Shown in pieces: positions 17,217 to 27,150 of a stretch of DNA of 64,000 bases. The notes beneath the pieces were generated by a model that ran no database searches, was not told the DNA's origin, and saw only the letters and a list, made by a program, of their open reading frames with translations. The stretch comes from Methylocystis sp. ATCC 49242 (GTDB lineage Bacteria; Pseudomonadota; Alphaproteobacteria; Rhizobiales; Beijerinckiaceae): NCBI RefSeq assembly GCF_000188155.2, contig NZ_KE124774.1:3106356-3170355 (forward strand), read 5' to 3'. Position numbers and translations under genes: made by a program. Position 1 is the first letter of the stretch, and the number at the start of each line of letters is the position of its first letter.

Positions 17217-17513
17217 TTACGCCGCCAGTTTTTTCGCCGGCGACGGCTCGCCCTTCATCTGGCCGAGGACGGCATTGAGCTTGTCGGCGCCGACATTGGC
17301 GGCCGCCGGAGACTGCGTGGCAGAGGCTCTCGAGCCCCTGATCCGCCGCTCGTTCCAGGCCCAGACGAGGAAGCAGCCGGCGGCGATGGCGAGCAGGGCC
17401 GTATAAGGCTCGCCGATGACCGGACGCGGGAAAGACGCGAAATCGGGCGCGCATTCCTTCGCATATTCGCAGGCGTCCGACCAATCCTGAAACCACTGTC
17501 TGATCGCTTCCAT
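17217..17513 (-). CDS. Small single-pass membrane protein, unknown
   Basis: A 98-aa protein with an N-terminal soluble part containing two Cys (DACEYAKECAPDFA), one membrane helix (YTALLAIAAGCFLVWAWNE) and a basic, Ala/Ser-rich tail ending QMKGEPSPAKKLAA. I recognise no family. A clear GGAGGTC ribosome site precedes the ATG at 17513. Positive charges after the helix suggest that the C-terminus is cytoplasmic. It lies upstream of the host-attachment-type gene on the same strand, with a separate promoter region between them. Confidence 0.65.
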   Translation of the reverse strand: MEAIRQWFQDWSDACEYAKECAPDFASFPRPVIGEPYTALLAIAAGCFLVWAWNERRIRGSRASATQSPAAANVGADKLNAVLGQMKGEPSPAKKLAA

Positions 17514-17728
17514 GATGACCTCCATCGAGCATGCTCGAAGCAATGACGGCGCCGCTCCGTCACCGCGCTGAGTCCAACATATTTTGCGCCACGAAACTTT
17601 CGCCAGTGTAAATTTGTCGCGGGGAGTTTGATCAATTCACAAGATATTGAAAAATATATACTAAATCGCTTGACGAAATTTTGTGCATCGCAAAATGCGG
17701 CGCCGCAAACGCGTGCTGACAATAAGAA

Positions 17729-17758
17729 GGCGGCCCGGACAATTGTTCCGGACCGCCC
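17729..17758 (-). terminator. Terminator of mcd
   Basis: Hairpin GGCGG-CCGGA / TCCGG-CCGCC with loop CAATTGT and one mismatch, 36 nt after the mcd stop. On the minus strand it is followed by TTCTTATT, as expected for a rho-independent terminator. Confidence 0.8.
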
Positions 17759-17794
17759 GAAGAATCAGAAAGCCTGTGAGCAGCTAAGGCTACG

Positions 17795-19468
17795 TCAGCC
17801 TTCCAGAAGGCGACGCGCGATGACCTGCGCCTGAATCTCCGCCGCGCCCTCGAAGATGTTGAGGATGCGGGCGTCGCAGAGGACGCGGGAGACCGGATAT
17901 TCCAGCGCGAAGCCGTTGCCGCCGTGGATCTGCAGGGCATTGTCCGCCGCCGCCCAAGCGACGCGGGCGCCGAGCAGCTTGGACATGCCGGCCTCGAGAT
18001 CGCAGCGCTTGCCCTCGTCCTTCTCGCGCGCGGCGAAATAGGTGATCTGGCGAGCGACATGGATCTCCACCGCCATCGACACGATCTTGTTGAAGACGCG
18101 CGGGAAGGCGAATAGCGGCTTGCCGAACTGGATGCGCTCCTTGGCGTATTTCAGGCCGAGGTCCAGGGCGCATTGGGCGACGCCCAGCGCGCGCGCGGCG
18201 GTCTGGATGCGGGCGGACTCGAAAGTCTCCATGAGCTGCTTGAAGCCCTTGCCCTCTTCGCCGCCGAGGAGATTGGCCGCCGGGACTTCGAAATTGTCGA
18301 AGCCGATCTCGAACTCCTTCATGCCGCGATAGCCGAGCACCTCGATCTCGCCGCCGGTCATGCCCTTGGCCGGGAAGGGATTCTCATCCGTGCCGCGCGG
18401 CTTCTCCGCGATGAACATGGAGAGGCCCTTGTAGCCCTTCTCGTTCGGATTGGTGCGCGTCAGCAGGGTCATGATGTCGGCGCGGACGGGATGGGTGATC
18501 CAGGTCTTGTTGCCGGTGACCTTGTAGACGTCGCCCTCGCGAACGGCGCGGGTGCGCAGGCCCGCGAGATCGGAGCCGTTGTTCGGCTCGGTGAAGACGG
18601 CGGTGGGCAGGATTTCGCCGGAGGCGATCTTCGGCAGATATTTGTTTTTCTGCTCCTCCGTGCCGCCGACGAGGATCAGTTCGCCCGCGATCTCGGAGCG
18701 CGTGCCGAGCGAGCCGACGCCGATATAGGCGCGCGACAGCTCCTCGGAGACGACGCACATGGCGATCTTGCCCATGCCCGAGCCGCCGTACTGCTCCGGA
18801 ATGGTGAGGCCGAAGACGCCGAGTTCGGCGAGACCGGCAATGACGTCGAGCGGGATGTATTCGTTCTTCGCGTGCCATTCCTGCGCGTAGGGAAGGACGT
18901 TGTCGGCCGCGAATTTGCGCATCTCGCTGCGGATGGCCTCCAGCGTCTCGTCGAGGCCCGAGGCGCCGATGGTTTCCGCCGCCGCGTGATGGTCGATGAG
19001 CTCGGCGAGACGCGCGCGGTTTGCAGGCGTATTGCCGGAAAGAATGAGGCGATCCACCGACGCGGGGCGCTTTGCGGCGACCTGCTGGGCCGTGAGCCCG
19101 AAGTCGGAGAGACGGACGGTCTCGCCCTGGCTCATCGGGATGCCGCCATAGACCTGGGCGAGCAACTCGGCGTAACCGATCTGGTTCAGAAGCTCCTCGG
19201 TCTCGCCATAGGCGCCCTCGGCCGTGAGGCGTTCGGCGTAGTCGATGAGCTCCTTGAGGCCCTGCACATAGGTCGCGAACCAGGCGAGGCCGTGGGCCGC
19301 GTGCTGGTCGGCCTCGATCAGCTCGTTGGAGAGTTTGCCGTCCTTCGTGACGCGGGCGCGAACGCTCGCGAGTCCTTCGTTGTAGAGCGCCTCGACCGCG
19401 GCCAGCGCTTCTTTGGCGTCCGAAAGCCAGGTGTTTGCGTCAAGTTTCATCGCGAGGGCTGCAGTCAT
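17795..19468 (-). CDS. mcd: Methylsuccinyl-CoA dehydrogenase (long acyl-CoA dehydrogenase)
   Basis: A 557-aa flavoprotein of the acyl-CoA dehydrogenase superfamily, with an extra N-terminal region of about 150 residues before the usual core (LAELGVFGLTIPEQYGGSGMGK, TEPNNGSDLAGLRTRA, NKTWITH, IQIHGGNGF-like ALQIHGGNGFALEYPVSRVLCDARI). Long ACADs of this layout are the (2S)-methylsuccinyl-CoA dehydrogenases of the EMC pathway, forming mesaconyl-CoA with electrons passed to ETF. The ccr and ecm genes close by strongly support this substrate. Start chosen at 19468 (NMTAALAMKLDAN) with a TAGGAA site; a longer frame is open. If the context were ignored, a generic acyl-CoA dehydrogenase would be the fallback. 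Confidence 0.9.
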   Translation of the reverse strand: MTAALAMKLDANTWLSDAKEALAAVEALYNEGLASVRARVTKDGKLSNELIEADQHAAHGLAWFATYVQGLKELIDYAERLTAEGAYGETEELLNQIGYAELLAQVYGGIPMSQGETVRLSDFGLTAQQVAAKRPASVDRLILSGNTPANRARLAELIDHHAAAETIGASGLDETLEAIRSEMRKFAADNVLPYAQEWHAKNEYIPLDVIAGLAELGVFGLTIPEQYGGSGMGKIAMCVVSEELSRAYIGVGSLGTRSEIAGELILVGGTEEQKNKYLPKIASGEILPTAVFTEPNNGSDLAGLRTRAVREGDVYKVTGNKTWITHPVRADIMTLLTRTNPNEKGYKGLSMFIAEKPRGTDENPFPAKGMTGGEIEVLGYRGMKEFEIGFDNFEVPAANLLGGEEGKGFKQLMETFESARIQTAARALGVAQCALDLGLKYAKERIQFGKPLFAFPRVFNKIVSMAVEIHVARQITYFAAREKDEGKRCDLEAGMSKLLGARVAWAAADNALQIHGGNGFALEYPVSRVLCDARILNIFEGAAEIQAQVIARRLLEG

Positions 19469-19567
19469 GTTTCCTACCCGGAAGAAGGCCCGAAAGGGCT
19501 CTGGAAAAATTGACGCCCTACATGCCGTCATTTTTTCCGCGACGCAACCGGCGGCGCCTGCGCCGCA

Positions 19568-20998
19568 TCATCGCGGGGCGCAGCGGCGAAAGCCCCGCCA
19601 GGCGAAGGCGGCGAGGACGAGGGCGGGGAGCGCGAGGCCGAGGAGCGGCGCCGAGATGTCCGCCCCGCCGGCCTGCGGGGCCTGCGGAAAGCGCGGCAGC
19701 GCGGCGTAATCCTGCGCCGTCATCGGCGCGCCCGCGCGGGCGCGGGAGAGGAAGAAGTCGCGCCAATCCAGATGGAAGGCGTGGATGCGGGCGAGGAAAT
19801 CCCGGTAGCGCGCCTCGCCCGTTCCCGCGATGTCGGTCATCGCGCGCCAGGCCAGCAGCGGCGGAGAGAGGAAGGCGAGACGGTCGGCCAGCGCGCGTTG
19901 CCTTTCGAGTTGCGCGTCATGTTCGGCGATCACGCCCTCGACGCGCTGAAAGGCCGCCTCCTGCGTCGCGAGGCGGCGCAGCGTGCGCTCCTGCGCCGCG
20001 CCGCGTTTCATGCCGGCGTCGGCGCCATGCTCGTCCATGTAGCGGGCGAGCGCCGCGTCGCGCTCCCTGTCGGCGTCGGTCGTCGCGGCGCGGGCGGCGA
20101 GCACCATATCGACGCGCGAGGGCGCCGGATGGGCGTAGCCGGCGAGGCTGTTGATCGCGGCGGGGGTCAGCATGGTGAGCGCCACCCAGGCGCCGATCAC
20201 CGTCAGCGCGTTGAACGCCGAGCTTTTCCCGAGGCCGTCGACCGCCGCCGCGAGCGCCGCCCAGAACAGGCCATAGACAAAAATGACGGCGACGAATTGC
20301 GCGAAGCCCGCCGCGGCGAGCGCCTCCCGGCCGGCGAAAAATCCGGCGCCGGCCACTGTCGCCAGCAGGATCGCGACGATCGGCGCCAGAACGCGGGCGG
20401 CGAGCTTTCCGCCGAGCGCCGCGCCGGGCCGTCTGGCGGAAGCGAGCGTCATGGCGAGCGAACCCGCTTCGCGCTCGCCCGCGAGCAGGTTGAAGGTCAG
20501 GGCGAGGATGACGAGCGGATAGATAATCACGATCACGAAGGCGAGGTCGGTTGCGCCGCTCAGGAGATTGGCGGGATTGTCGATCTCGTCGGCGAAAAGG
20601 AAATTGTCCTTCGAGCCAGTCGTCACCCTGATCGCGGGCGGGAACAGGTCGCTCTGCCCGACGGCGACGAGCGCCAGCGGCGCCGGCGATAGAGCGGCGA
20701 CCGTCGCGGCTGGCCCTCCTCCCATGAAGGCCGCGTTGCGCGGGTCGCGGTAGGGCGGCGGCTCGCCGTGGGACTCGCCCTTTTCGAGCTCGGCGAGGGT
20801 TCTTCGCAGTCCCTCGATGCGTTGCGCCTCATCGGCGCGCGCGCTGGCGACGAGGTTTCCTTGCGTCTCGACGCGCGCCGCGCCATTCCAGAGCGCGAAG
20901 AGGGCGGCGGCGACGAGCGCGGTCAACGCCAGCCAAACGGCGGCCTCGCGCCGCAGCATCACCGCCTCGAAGCGCAGGCCCGCGAGAAAGGCGCTCAT
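19568..20998 (-). CDS. ABC transporter permease, DUF3526 type (second of pair)
   Basis: A 476-aa ABC-2-type permease with the DUF3526 layout: one N-terminal membrane helix, a long extracytoplasmic domain of about 120 residues, a cluster of helices starting FVIVIIYPLVILALTFNLLAGERE, a second long domain, and a last helix near the C-terminus. Its start overlaps the stop of the upstream permease by 4 nt (ATGA). The two permeases and the ATPase form a complete exporter. Known relatives lie beside Cu-processing (Nos/Cyo) or gliding operons; the substrate is unknown. Confidence 0.85.
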   Translation of the reverse strand: MSAFLAGLRFEAVMLRREAAVWLALTALVAAALFALWNGAARVETQGNLVASARADEAQRIEGLRRTLAELEKGESHGEPPPYRDPRNAAFMGGGPAATVAALSPAPLALVAVGQSDLFPPAIRVTTGSKDNFLFADEIDNPANLLSGATDLAFVIVIIYPLVILALTFNLLAGEREAGSLAMTLASARRPGAALGGKLAARVLAPIVAILLATVAGAGFFAGREALAAAGFAQFVAVIFVYGLFWAALAAAVDGLGKSSAFNALTVIGAWVALTMLTPAAINSLAGYAHPAPSRVDMVLAARAATTDADRERDAALARYMDEHGADAGMKRGAAQERTLRRLATQEAAFQRVEGVIAEHDAQLERQRALADRLAFLSPPLLAWRAMTDIAGTGEARYRDFLARIHAFHLDWRDFFLSRARAGAPMTAQDYAALPRFPQAPQAGGADISAPLLGLALPALVLAAFAWRGFRRCAPR

Positions 20999-22472
20999 AG
21001 GGGACGCAACCGGCGCGCGGCGAAAAGCGCGAACAGGGCGGTGAGGGCGAGCCAGCCGGCGAGCCCGGCGACGGCGCCCCCGCTGTTGGCGAGCGCGAAA
21101 TCCGCTCCCGGCGCGCGATAGGCGAAGGAGCCGATGCGTTTCCAGAGATCCGGCCCGGCCACATAGGTCGAATCGCCATACCGGCCGAAATGGATGAGAT
21201 TTTCGCTCACCTCGTTCTGGATTTCGCGGCGATGCGCCTCCGCGGCGGTCGCGAAGTCGAACTGGCTCCAGCTGTCGGAGCCCGCGAAGGCCATCGAGAA
21301 GGGCCGCAGCGCCAGCAGCGGAAAAAGGAAGCCCGGCGCGGCGCGCAAGGCGTCCTGACGGTCGAAGGCGGCCTGCAGCGCGCCATAGTGGCGGTCGAAG
21401 ATCCGGTAGCCGTTTTCATCGTCCTTGCGCAGCGAAAGGCCCCGGAAATTCACCGGCAGATCCTCGATGCGGGCGACGCCGTATTTTCTGAGCGTCTCGT
21501 CGCGGAAAGCCGCGAAAGCGGGATGGCTCTCGTCATGCCCGAAGGTCTTCGCCTTGTCCTTCGCGATCGCGGCGCGAAACTCCTGCGCCGTCGGGGTCGG
21601 CGCGAGGCTGCGCGCAATATCCGTCGCGACGCGCGGGGCGATGAAGGAATTGACGAGCCAGAAGGCGAGAAGCGTGACGAGCGCGGCGCGGGAGCTTTTC
21701 GACAGCGCGGAGACGCCGAGCGTCAGCAGGGCGAAGCCCGCGAGATAGACCGCATAGCCGAAACCGAGCGCGCCGAGGCGCAGGAACTGGTCGGCGAGCG
21801 ACAGCCGCGCGTCCGTCAGCAGCGCCAGCGCCGCAGCCGCGCCGGCCAGAGCCGGCGCGAGCAGCGCGAAACTCGCGCCAACGAGCGTGAGCGCCTTGCC
21901 CGCCAGAATGTCGCGCGGGCGCGCGCCGACGCCGAGGAGCTGTTTCAGCGTTCCGCTCTCCCGCTCGCCGGAGAGGCTCGCGAAGCCCATGAGGATCACG
22001 ACCAGCGGCGCGACGATCTGCAGGATGAAGGCGAGCGACAGGCCGCCGAGTCTGGCGCCGACCCCGAGGTCGCGCGCCGCGCGAAACTGCGCCTCGTTCT
22101 GCTTGTGCGCCTCGAGCCAGACGGCCGAGCCCGCATAGGCGTCGACGCCGGGATCGGCGAGCGCCAGCGGGCTTGTCGGCTTGAAGGCGTATTGGCCGAA
22201 ATGCGCCGCGGCGTGCGGGTCCTTCGCGCCCTGGCTCGTCCAGAGCATCCTGTCGGCGGCGGCGGCGTTCGCGCGCTCGCGCGTGAGGCGCTCGTTCTCG
22301 GCGGCGCCGAAGGCGAGCGCGGCGAGCATCAGCACGACGACGAAGGCGCAGAGCCAGACGAGCCGGCGGTCGCGCGAAAGCTCTTTCCACTCCTTGGACG
22401 CCACGGCGCGGATCACGCTCCAGTGATTCATGCGTCGCGCCGCCGCCGGGAGCGGCGCACAGGCGAGGTCGC

Positions 22473-22476
<4 letters not shown>
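20995..22476 (-). CDS. ABC transporter permease, DUF3526 type (first of pair)
   Basis: A 493-aa permease paralogous in plan to its neighbour: helix near ASKEWKELSRDRRLVWLCAFVVVLMLAALAFG, large extracytoplasmic domain, helices around LAFILQIVAPLVVILMGFASLSGERESGTLKQLL (the conserved SGERE-x-GTL motif of ABC-2 exporters), another large domain, and a C-terminal helix. A GTG at 22476 overlaps the ATPase stop (GTGA) and has GGGAG upstream; an ATG at 22431 is the alternative start. It is translationally coupled on both sides. Confidence 0.85.
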
Positions 22477-23192
<716 letters not shown>

Positions 23193-23297
23193 CGCCGCAT
23201 CCTTGCCCTCTCCGTCCGCGCGCTTGGCCTCGCCCGGACGTCGGGTATGATCTTTGGCTCGAGTGTGCATCGCGCCTTGGCTCCCGTCAAGCAAGAC

Positions 23298-23321
23298 GGC
23301 GCGCCGGTTTCCCGACGCGCC
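23298..23321 (-). terminator. Strong stem-loop with GAAA tetraloop after ccr
   Basis: Ten-base stem GGCGCG-T-CGG / CCG-G-CGCGCC (one T-G wobble on RNA) closed by GAAA on the minus strand, 28 nt after the ccr stop and followed by GTCTTGCTTG. It may terminate or attenuate transcription between ccr and the ABC genes. Confidence 0.6.
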
Positions 23322-23348
23322 GCAAAATGAGCGAAAGGACGTTGGCCG

Positions 23349-24605
23349 TTACTTCTTCTTGTTATAGGCCTCGACCACGTCCTCGACGGTGTGCAGTCCC
23401 GGCTCCGGCGACATGACGAGCACGGCCATGTTGCCCGGCGCATGTTCGTTGCGCCACATCTTCATGTGCGCTTCCGGGATCTTCTCCCAGGAGAAGACTT
23501 CCGACATGCAGGGGTCGACGCGGCGATCGAGCACGAAGCGGTTGGCGGCCGACGCCTGCTTCAGATGCGCGAAATGCGAGCCCTGGATGCGCTTCTGGCG
23601 CATCCACACATATCGGGCGTCGAAGGTGATATTGAAGCCGGAGGTGCCGGCGCAGAACACCACCATGCCGCCACGCTTGGCGACGAGGCAGGACACCGGG
23701 AAAGTCGCCTCGCCCGGATGCTCGAAGACGATGTCGACATCCTTCTTGCCAGTGATGTCCCAGATCGCCTTGCCGAATTTGCGCGCTTCCTTGGTCCATT
23801 CGTTGAATTCGGGCGAATTGACCTTGGGGAGCTGGCCCCAGCACTTGAAGTCCTTGCGATTGATCACGCCCTTGGCGCCGAGCGACATGACGTATTCGCG
23901 CTTCGACTCGTCGGAGATGACGCCGATGGCGTTGGCGCCCGAGGCCGCGCAGAGCTGCACGGCGAAGACGCCGAGGCCGCCCGAGGCGCCCCAGACCAGC
24001 ACATTGTCGCCGGGCTTGAGCTGATGCGGCGCATGGCCGAATAGCATGCGGTAGGCGGTGGCGAGCGTCAGCGTATAGCAGGCAGCCTCTTCCCAGCTGA
24101 GATGCTTGGGGCGCTCCATGAGCTGGCGGTCCTGCGCGCGGCAGAACTGGGCGAAGGAGCCATCCGGCGTTTCATATCCCCAAATGCGCTGAGAGGTAGA
24201 GAACATCGGGTCGCCGCCGTTGCACTCCTCGTCGTCGCCGTCATCCTGGTTGCAGTGGATGATGACTTCGTCGCCGACCTTCCAGCGCTTCACCTTGGAG
24301 CCGACGGCCCAGACTATGCCCGAGGCGTCGGAGCCGCAGATATGATAGGGGTGCTTGTGGCCGTCGAGCGGAGAGATCGGCTCGCCGAGCGAGGCCCAGA
24401 CGCCATTGTAGTTGACGCCCGCCGCCATCACGAGAACCAGCACGTCGTGGCTGTCGAGTTCCCACGTCGGCACGACCTCCAGCTGCATCGCCTTGTCCGG
24501 CGGCCCATGGCGCTCCTTGCGGATCGCCCAGGCGTACATGTTCTTCGGAACATGGCCGAGCGGCGGAATCTCGCCCAGTTCGTAGAGGTCTTTTTTCTCG
24601 CTCAA
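23349..24605 (-). CDS. ccr: Crotonyl-CoA carboxylase/reductase
   Basis: The key enzyme of the EMC pathway: NADPH- and CO2-dependent reductive carboxylation of crotonyl-CoA to ethylmalonyl-CoA. The 418-aa protein is of normal length. It shows the family N-terminus (LYELGEIPPLGHVPKNMYAWAIR), NYNGVWASLGEP with N67, the cofactor motif VWGASGGLGVFAVQ (about 204-217), SWEEAACYTLT with E172 and RIQGSHFAHL with H344. These three are my likely equivalents of the CO2-binding Asn, Glu and His described for the Kitasatospora enzyme. ecm diverges from it across a 210-nt gap. This pairing leaves little doubt about the assignment. Confidence 0.97.
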   Translation of the reverse strand: MSEKKDLYELGEIPPLGHVPKNMYAWAIRKERHGPPDKAMQLEVVPTWELDSHDVLVLVMAAGVNYNGVWASLGEPISPLDGHKHPYHICGSDASGIVWAVGSKVKRWKVGDEVIIHCNQDDGDDEECNGGDPMFSTSQRIWGYETPDGSFAQFCRAQDRQLMERPKHLSWEEAACYTLTLATAYRMLFGHAPHQLKPGDNVLVWGASGGLGVFAVQLCAASGANAIGVISDESKREYVMSLGAKGVINRKDFKCWGQLPKVNSPEFNEWTKEARKFGKAIWDITGKKDVDIVFEHPGEATFPVSCLVAKRGGMVVFCAGTSGFNITFDARYVWMRQKRIQGSHFAHLKQASAANRFVLDRRVDPCMSEVFSWEKIPEAHMKMWRNEHAPGNMAVLVMSPEPGLHTVEDVVEAYNKKK

Positions 24606-24783
24606 GGTCAGGCTCCTCCCCCGTTGAGTTGCGGCGCGACAAAATCCCGGGCGAGCTTATAATAGGCCCGCGACGCCCCGAATAGCCCTAAAATTCCGAT
24701 GTGTGGGCAGGTTTTCGCGATGGTTTCGCTTGAGGGCCGAGCCTCGCCGCGCGACCATGCCGTATCTTGTCAAAACAGCGGTC

Positions 24784-24797
24784 TGTGCTATCGCACA
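24784..24797. promoter_or_regulatory. Small palindrome upstream of ecm
   Basis: Perfect inverted repeat TGTGC-TATC-GCACA, 18 nt before the ecm start in the ccr/ecm divergent region. A TTGTCA sequence lies 11 nt ahead of it and could be a -35 element. Position suits an operator, but the repeat is short. Confidence 0.35.
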
Positions 24798-24815
24798 CGG
24801 CGGAGGACACGCCCG

Positions 24816-26789
24816 ATGATCGAGAAGACCGCCCCGCGCCGCGACAAGCCCTGGATGTTTCGAACCTACGCCGGTCACTCGACGGCGGCGGCTTCGAACC
24901 GTCTTTACCGCTCCAACCTCGCGAAGGGACAGACGGGCCTCTCCATCGCCTTCGACCTGCCCACCCAGACCGGCTACGACAGCGACCATATCCTGTCGCG
25001 CGGCGAAGTCGGCAAGGTTGGCGTTCCGGTCTCGCATCTGGGCGACATGCGCACTCTTTTCGAGGGCATTCCGCTCGGCGAGATGAACACCTCCATGACC
25101 ATCAACGCCACCGCCGTGTGGCTGATGGCGCTCTATATCGCGACCGCGGAAGAGCAGGGCGCGCCGCGCTCGAAGCTGCAGGGCACGACCCAGAACGACA
25201 TCATCAAGGAATATCTCTCGCGCGGCTCCTACGTCTTTCCGCCCGCGCAGTCGCTGCGGCTCACGCAGGACCTCATTCTCTTCACCACGAAGGAATGCCC
25301 GAAATTCAATCCGATGAACGTCTGCTCCTACCATCTGCAGGAAGCCGGCGCGACGCCGTCGCAGGAGCTGGCCTATGCGCTGGCGACGGCGGTGGCCATT
25401 CTCGACGGCGTGAAGGCGGCGGGGTTGTCGGACGAGGAGTTCGCGCAGGTCGTGGGGCGCATCTCCTTCTTCGTCAACGCGGGCATGCGCTTCGTCACCG
25501 AGCTGTGCAAGATGCGCGCCTTCGTCGAGCTGTGGGACGAGATCACCCGCGACCGCTACGGCGTGAAGGACGAGAAGCTGCGCCGTTTCCGCTACGGCGT
25601 GCAGGTCAATTCGCTGGGCCTCACAGAGCAGCAGCCCGAGAACAACGTCTACCGTATTCTTATCGAGATGCTCGCGGTGGTCCTATCCAAGAACGCCCGC
25701 GCCCGCGCCGTGCAGTTGCCCGCCTGGAACGAGGCGCTGGGCCTGCCGCGTCCCTTCGATCAGCAATGGTCGCTGCGCATGCAGCAGATCATGGCCTATG
25801 AGACGGATCTCCTTGAATATGGCGACATTTTCGACGGCAATCCGGAGATCGCCCGCAAGGTCGCGGAGCTGAAGGCCGAGGCGATGGCCGAGCTGAGGAA
25901 GATCGACGAACTCGGCGGCGCCGCCGCCGCGGTCGAGATCGGCTACATGAAGTCGAAGCTCGTCGAGTCCAACACCGCGCGCCTCGAGGCGATCGAGGCC
26001 GGCGAACAGACTGTCGTCGGCGTCAACAAATTCACCTCGACCGAGCCCTCGCCGCTCGCCTCGGGCAGCGACGCCATCATGGTCGTGCCGGAGGGCGTCG
26101 AGGCCGACCAGATCACCCGCCTGAAGGCCTGGCGCGACAGCCGCGACAACAAGGCCGCGCAGGCCGCGATCGAGGAGCTCGCCCGCGCCGCCAAGGAAGG
26201 CCGCAACATGGTCGAGCCCTCCATCGCGGCGGCGAAAGCCGGCGTTACGACGGGCGAGTGGGGCAGTGTGCTTCGCGGGGTTTTCGGGGAATACCGCGCG
26301 CCGACGGGCGTTTCCTCCACGGCGCGCCAGGTCGGTGGCCAGCTCGACAAGGTGCGCGGCGAAGTCGAGCGCGTGTCTCAGAAGATCGGCAAGCGCGCCA
26401 AGTTCCTCGTCGGCAAGCCGGGCCTCGACGGCCACTCCAACGGCGCCGAGCAGATCGCCGTGCGCGCGCGGGACGCGGGCTTCGACGTCATCTACGCCGG
26501 CATCCGCTCGACGCCTGCCGAACTCGTCGAAACCGCGAAGAAGGAGGGCGTCCACTGCATCGGCCTCTCCATCCTCTCCGGCTCGCATGTGACGCTCGCG
26601 CATGAAGTCATGCGGCTGATGAAGGAGGAGGGCGTCGCGGCGCCGCTCGTCGTCGGCGGCATCATTCCGCCGGACGATGAGAAGCTTCTCCTCGAATCGG
26701 GGGTCGCGGCGGTCTATACGCCGAAGAATTACGACCTCAACGTGATCATGACGGACCTGGCGCAGATCATCGAGCGCAGCGTCGTCTGA
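24816..26789 (+). CDS. ecm: Ethylmalonyl-CoA mutase
   Basis: Coenzyme-B12-dependent mutase converting (2R)-ethylmalonyl-CoA to (2S)-methylsuccinyl-CoA (MeaA of methylotrophs). 657 aa in one chain: TIM-barrel substrate domain from the N-terminus (RTYAGHSTAAASNRLYRSNL, FDLPTQTGYDSDH) and a C-terminal cobalamin-binding domain with the D538-G-H540-S-N-G signature, followed by SGSHVTL and GGIIPPDD. Ecm differs from methylmalonyl-CoA mutase in being a single subunit of this size; the ccr neighbour settles the choice. GGAGGA sits 8 nt before the ATG at 24816. Confidence 0.96.
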   Translation: MIEKTAPRRDKPWMFRTYAGHSTAAASNRLYRSNLAKGQTGLSIAFDLPTQTGYDSDHILSRGEVGKVGVPVSHLGDMRTLFEGIPLGEMNTSMTINATAVWLMALYIATAEEQGAPRSKLQGTTQNDIIKEYLSRGSYVFPPAQSLRLTQDLILFTTKECPKFNPMNVCSYHLQEAGATPSQELAYALATAVAILDGVKAAGLSDEEFAQVVGRISFFVNAGMRFVTELCKMRAFVELWDEITRDRYGVKDEKLRRFRYGVQVNSLGLTEQQPENNVYRILIEMLAVVLSKNARARAVQLPAWNEALGLPRPFDQQWSLRMQQIMAYETDLLEYGDIFDGNPEIARKVAELKAEAMAELRKIDELGGAAAAVEIGYMKSKLVESNTARLEAIEAGEQTVVGVNKFTSTEPSPLASGSDAIMVVPEGVEADQITRLKAWRDSRDNKAAQAAIEELARAAKEGRNMVEPSIAAAKAGVTTGEWGSVLRGVFGEYRAPTGVSSTARQVGGQLDKVRGEVERVSQKIGKRAKFLVGKPGLDGHSNGAEQIAVRARDAGFDVIYAGIRSTPAELVETAKKEGVHCIGLSILSGSHVTLAHEVMRLMKEEGVAAPLVVGGIIPPDDEKLLLESGVAAVYTPKNYDLNVIMTDLAQIIERSVV

Positions 26790-27150
26790 CGCGGCGTTCC
26801 CAAAAGGTCGCTCCCGCAAGACATGTTCCGGGCCGGAGTCGCATGATCCCGAAACCGGCCCGAAACAGTCGGCCGCGCGTGATCGCGCGGCCGGGGAGCG
26901 CAACCCTCGCGCGCGCCTCCGGCGCGGCGCCTGCCGTCATCTCACGCTGGCGGCGATCGACCGGCAGATCGACTCCGACAGGATATGGGTCCGAATATGA
27001 AGGCTGTCGGCCGCGCTCCAGCCAGAATGTCGCCAATTCATTGATCACTCGGCCACTGCAAGCTATCAGCAGATGATCAAGGCGTTCCTGTAATCGAACC
27101 GAGCGTAGCCTCGGCGCGGATATCGCATGCGCCGGAAAGGGGTTGAGAGG
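26790..27150. other. Intergenic stretch after ecm
   Basis: 361 bases with no supported gene. It begins with the repeat hairpin at 26825-26863; the rest holds no family-like frame. The short open frame at 26843-27076 is composed of repeat sequence and basic residues. The promoter of the OFA transporter is probably near the right end. Confidence 0.45.
26825..26863. repeat. REP-like hairpin after ecm
   Basis: Inverted repeat TTCCGGGCCGG / CCGGCCCGAA flanking GCATGATCCCGAAA, a core that I know from dispersed intergenic repeats of Rhizobiales genomes. It lies 35 nt after the ecm stop and may also work as a terminator. Confidence 0.5.

Noticed and set aside
18173-19513. Long plus-strand frame over mcd
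   Set aside because: Antisense shadow of the acyl-CoA dehydrogenase; composition is not protein-like.
26843-27076. Short frame after ecm
   Set aside because: It begins inside a repeat hairpin and encodes only basic, low-complexity residues.
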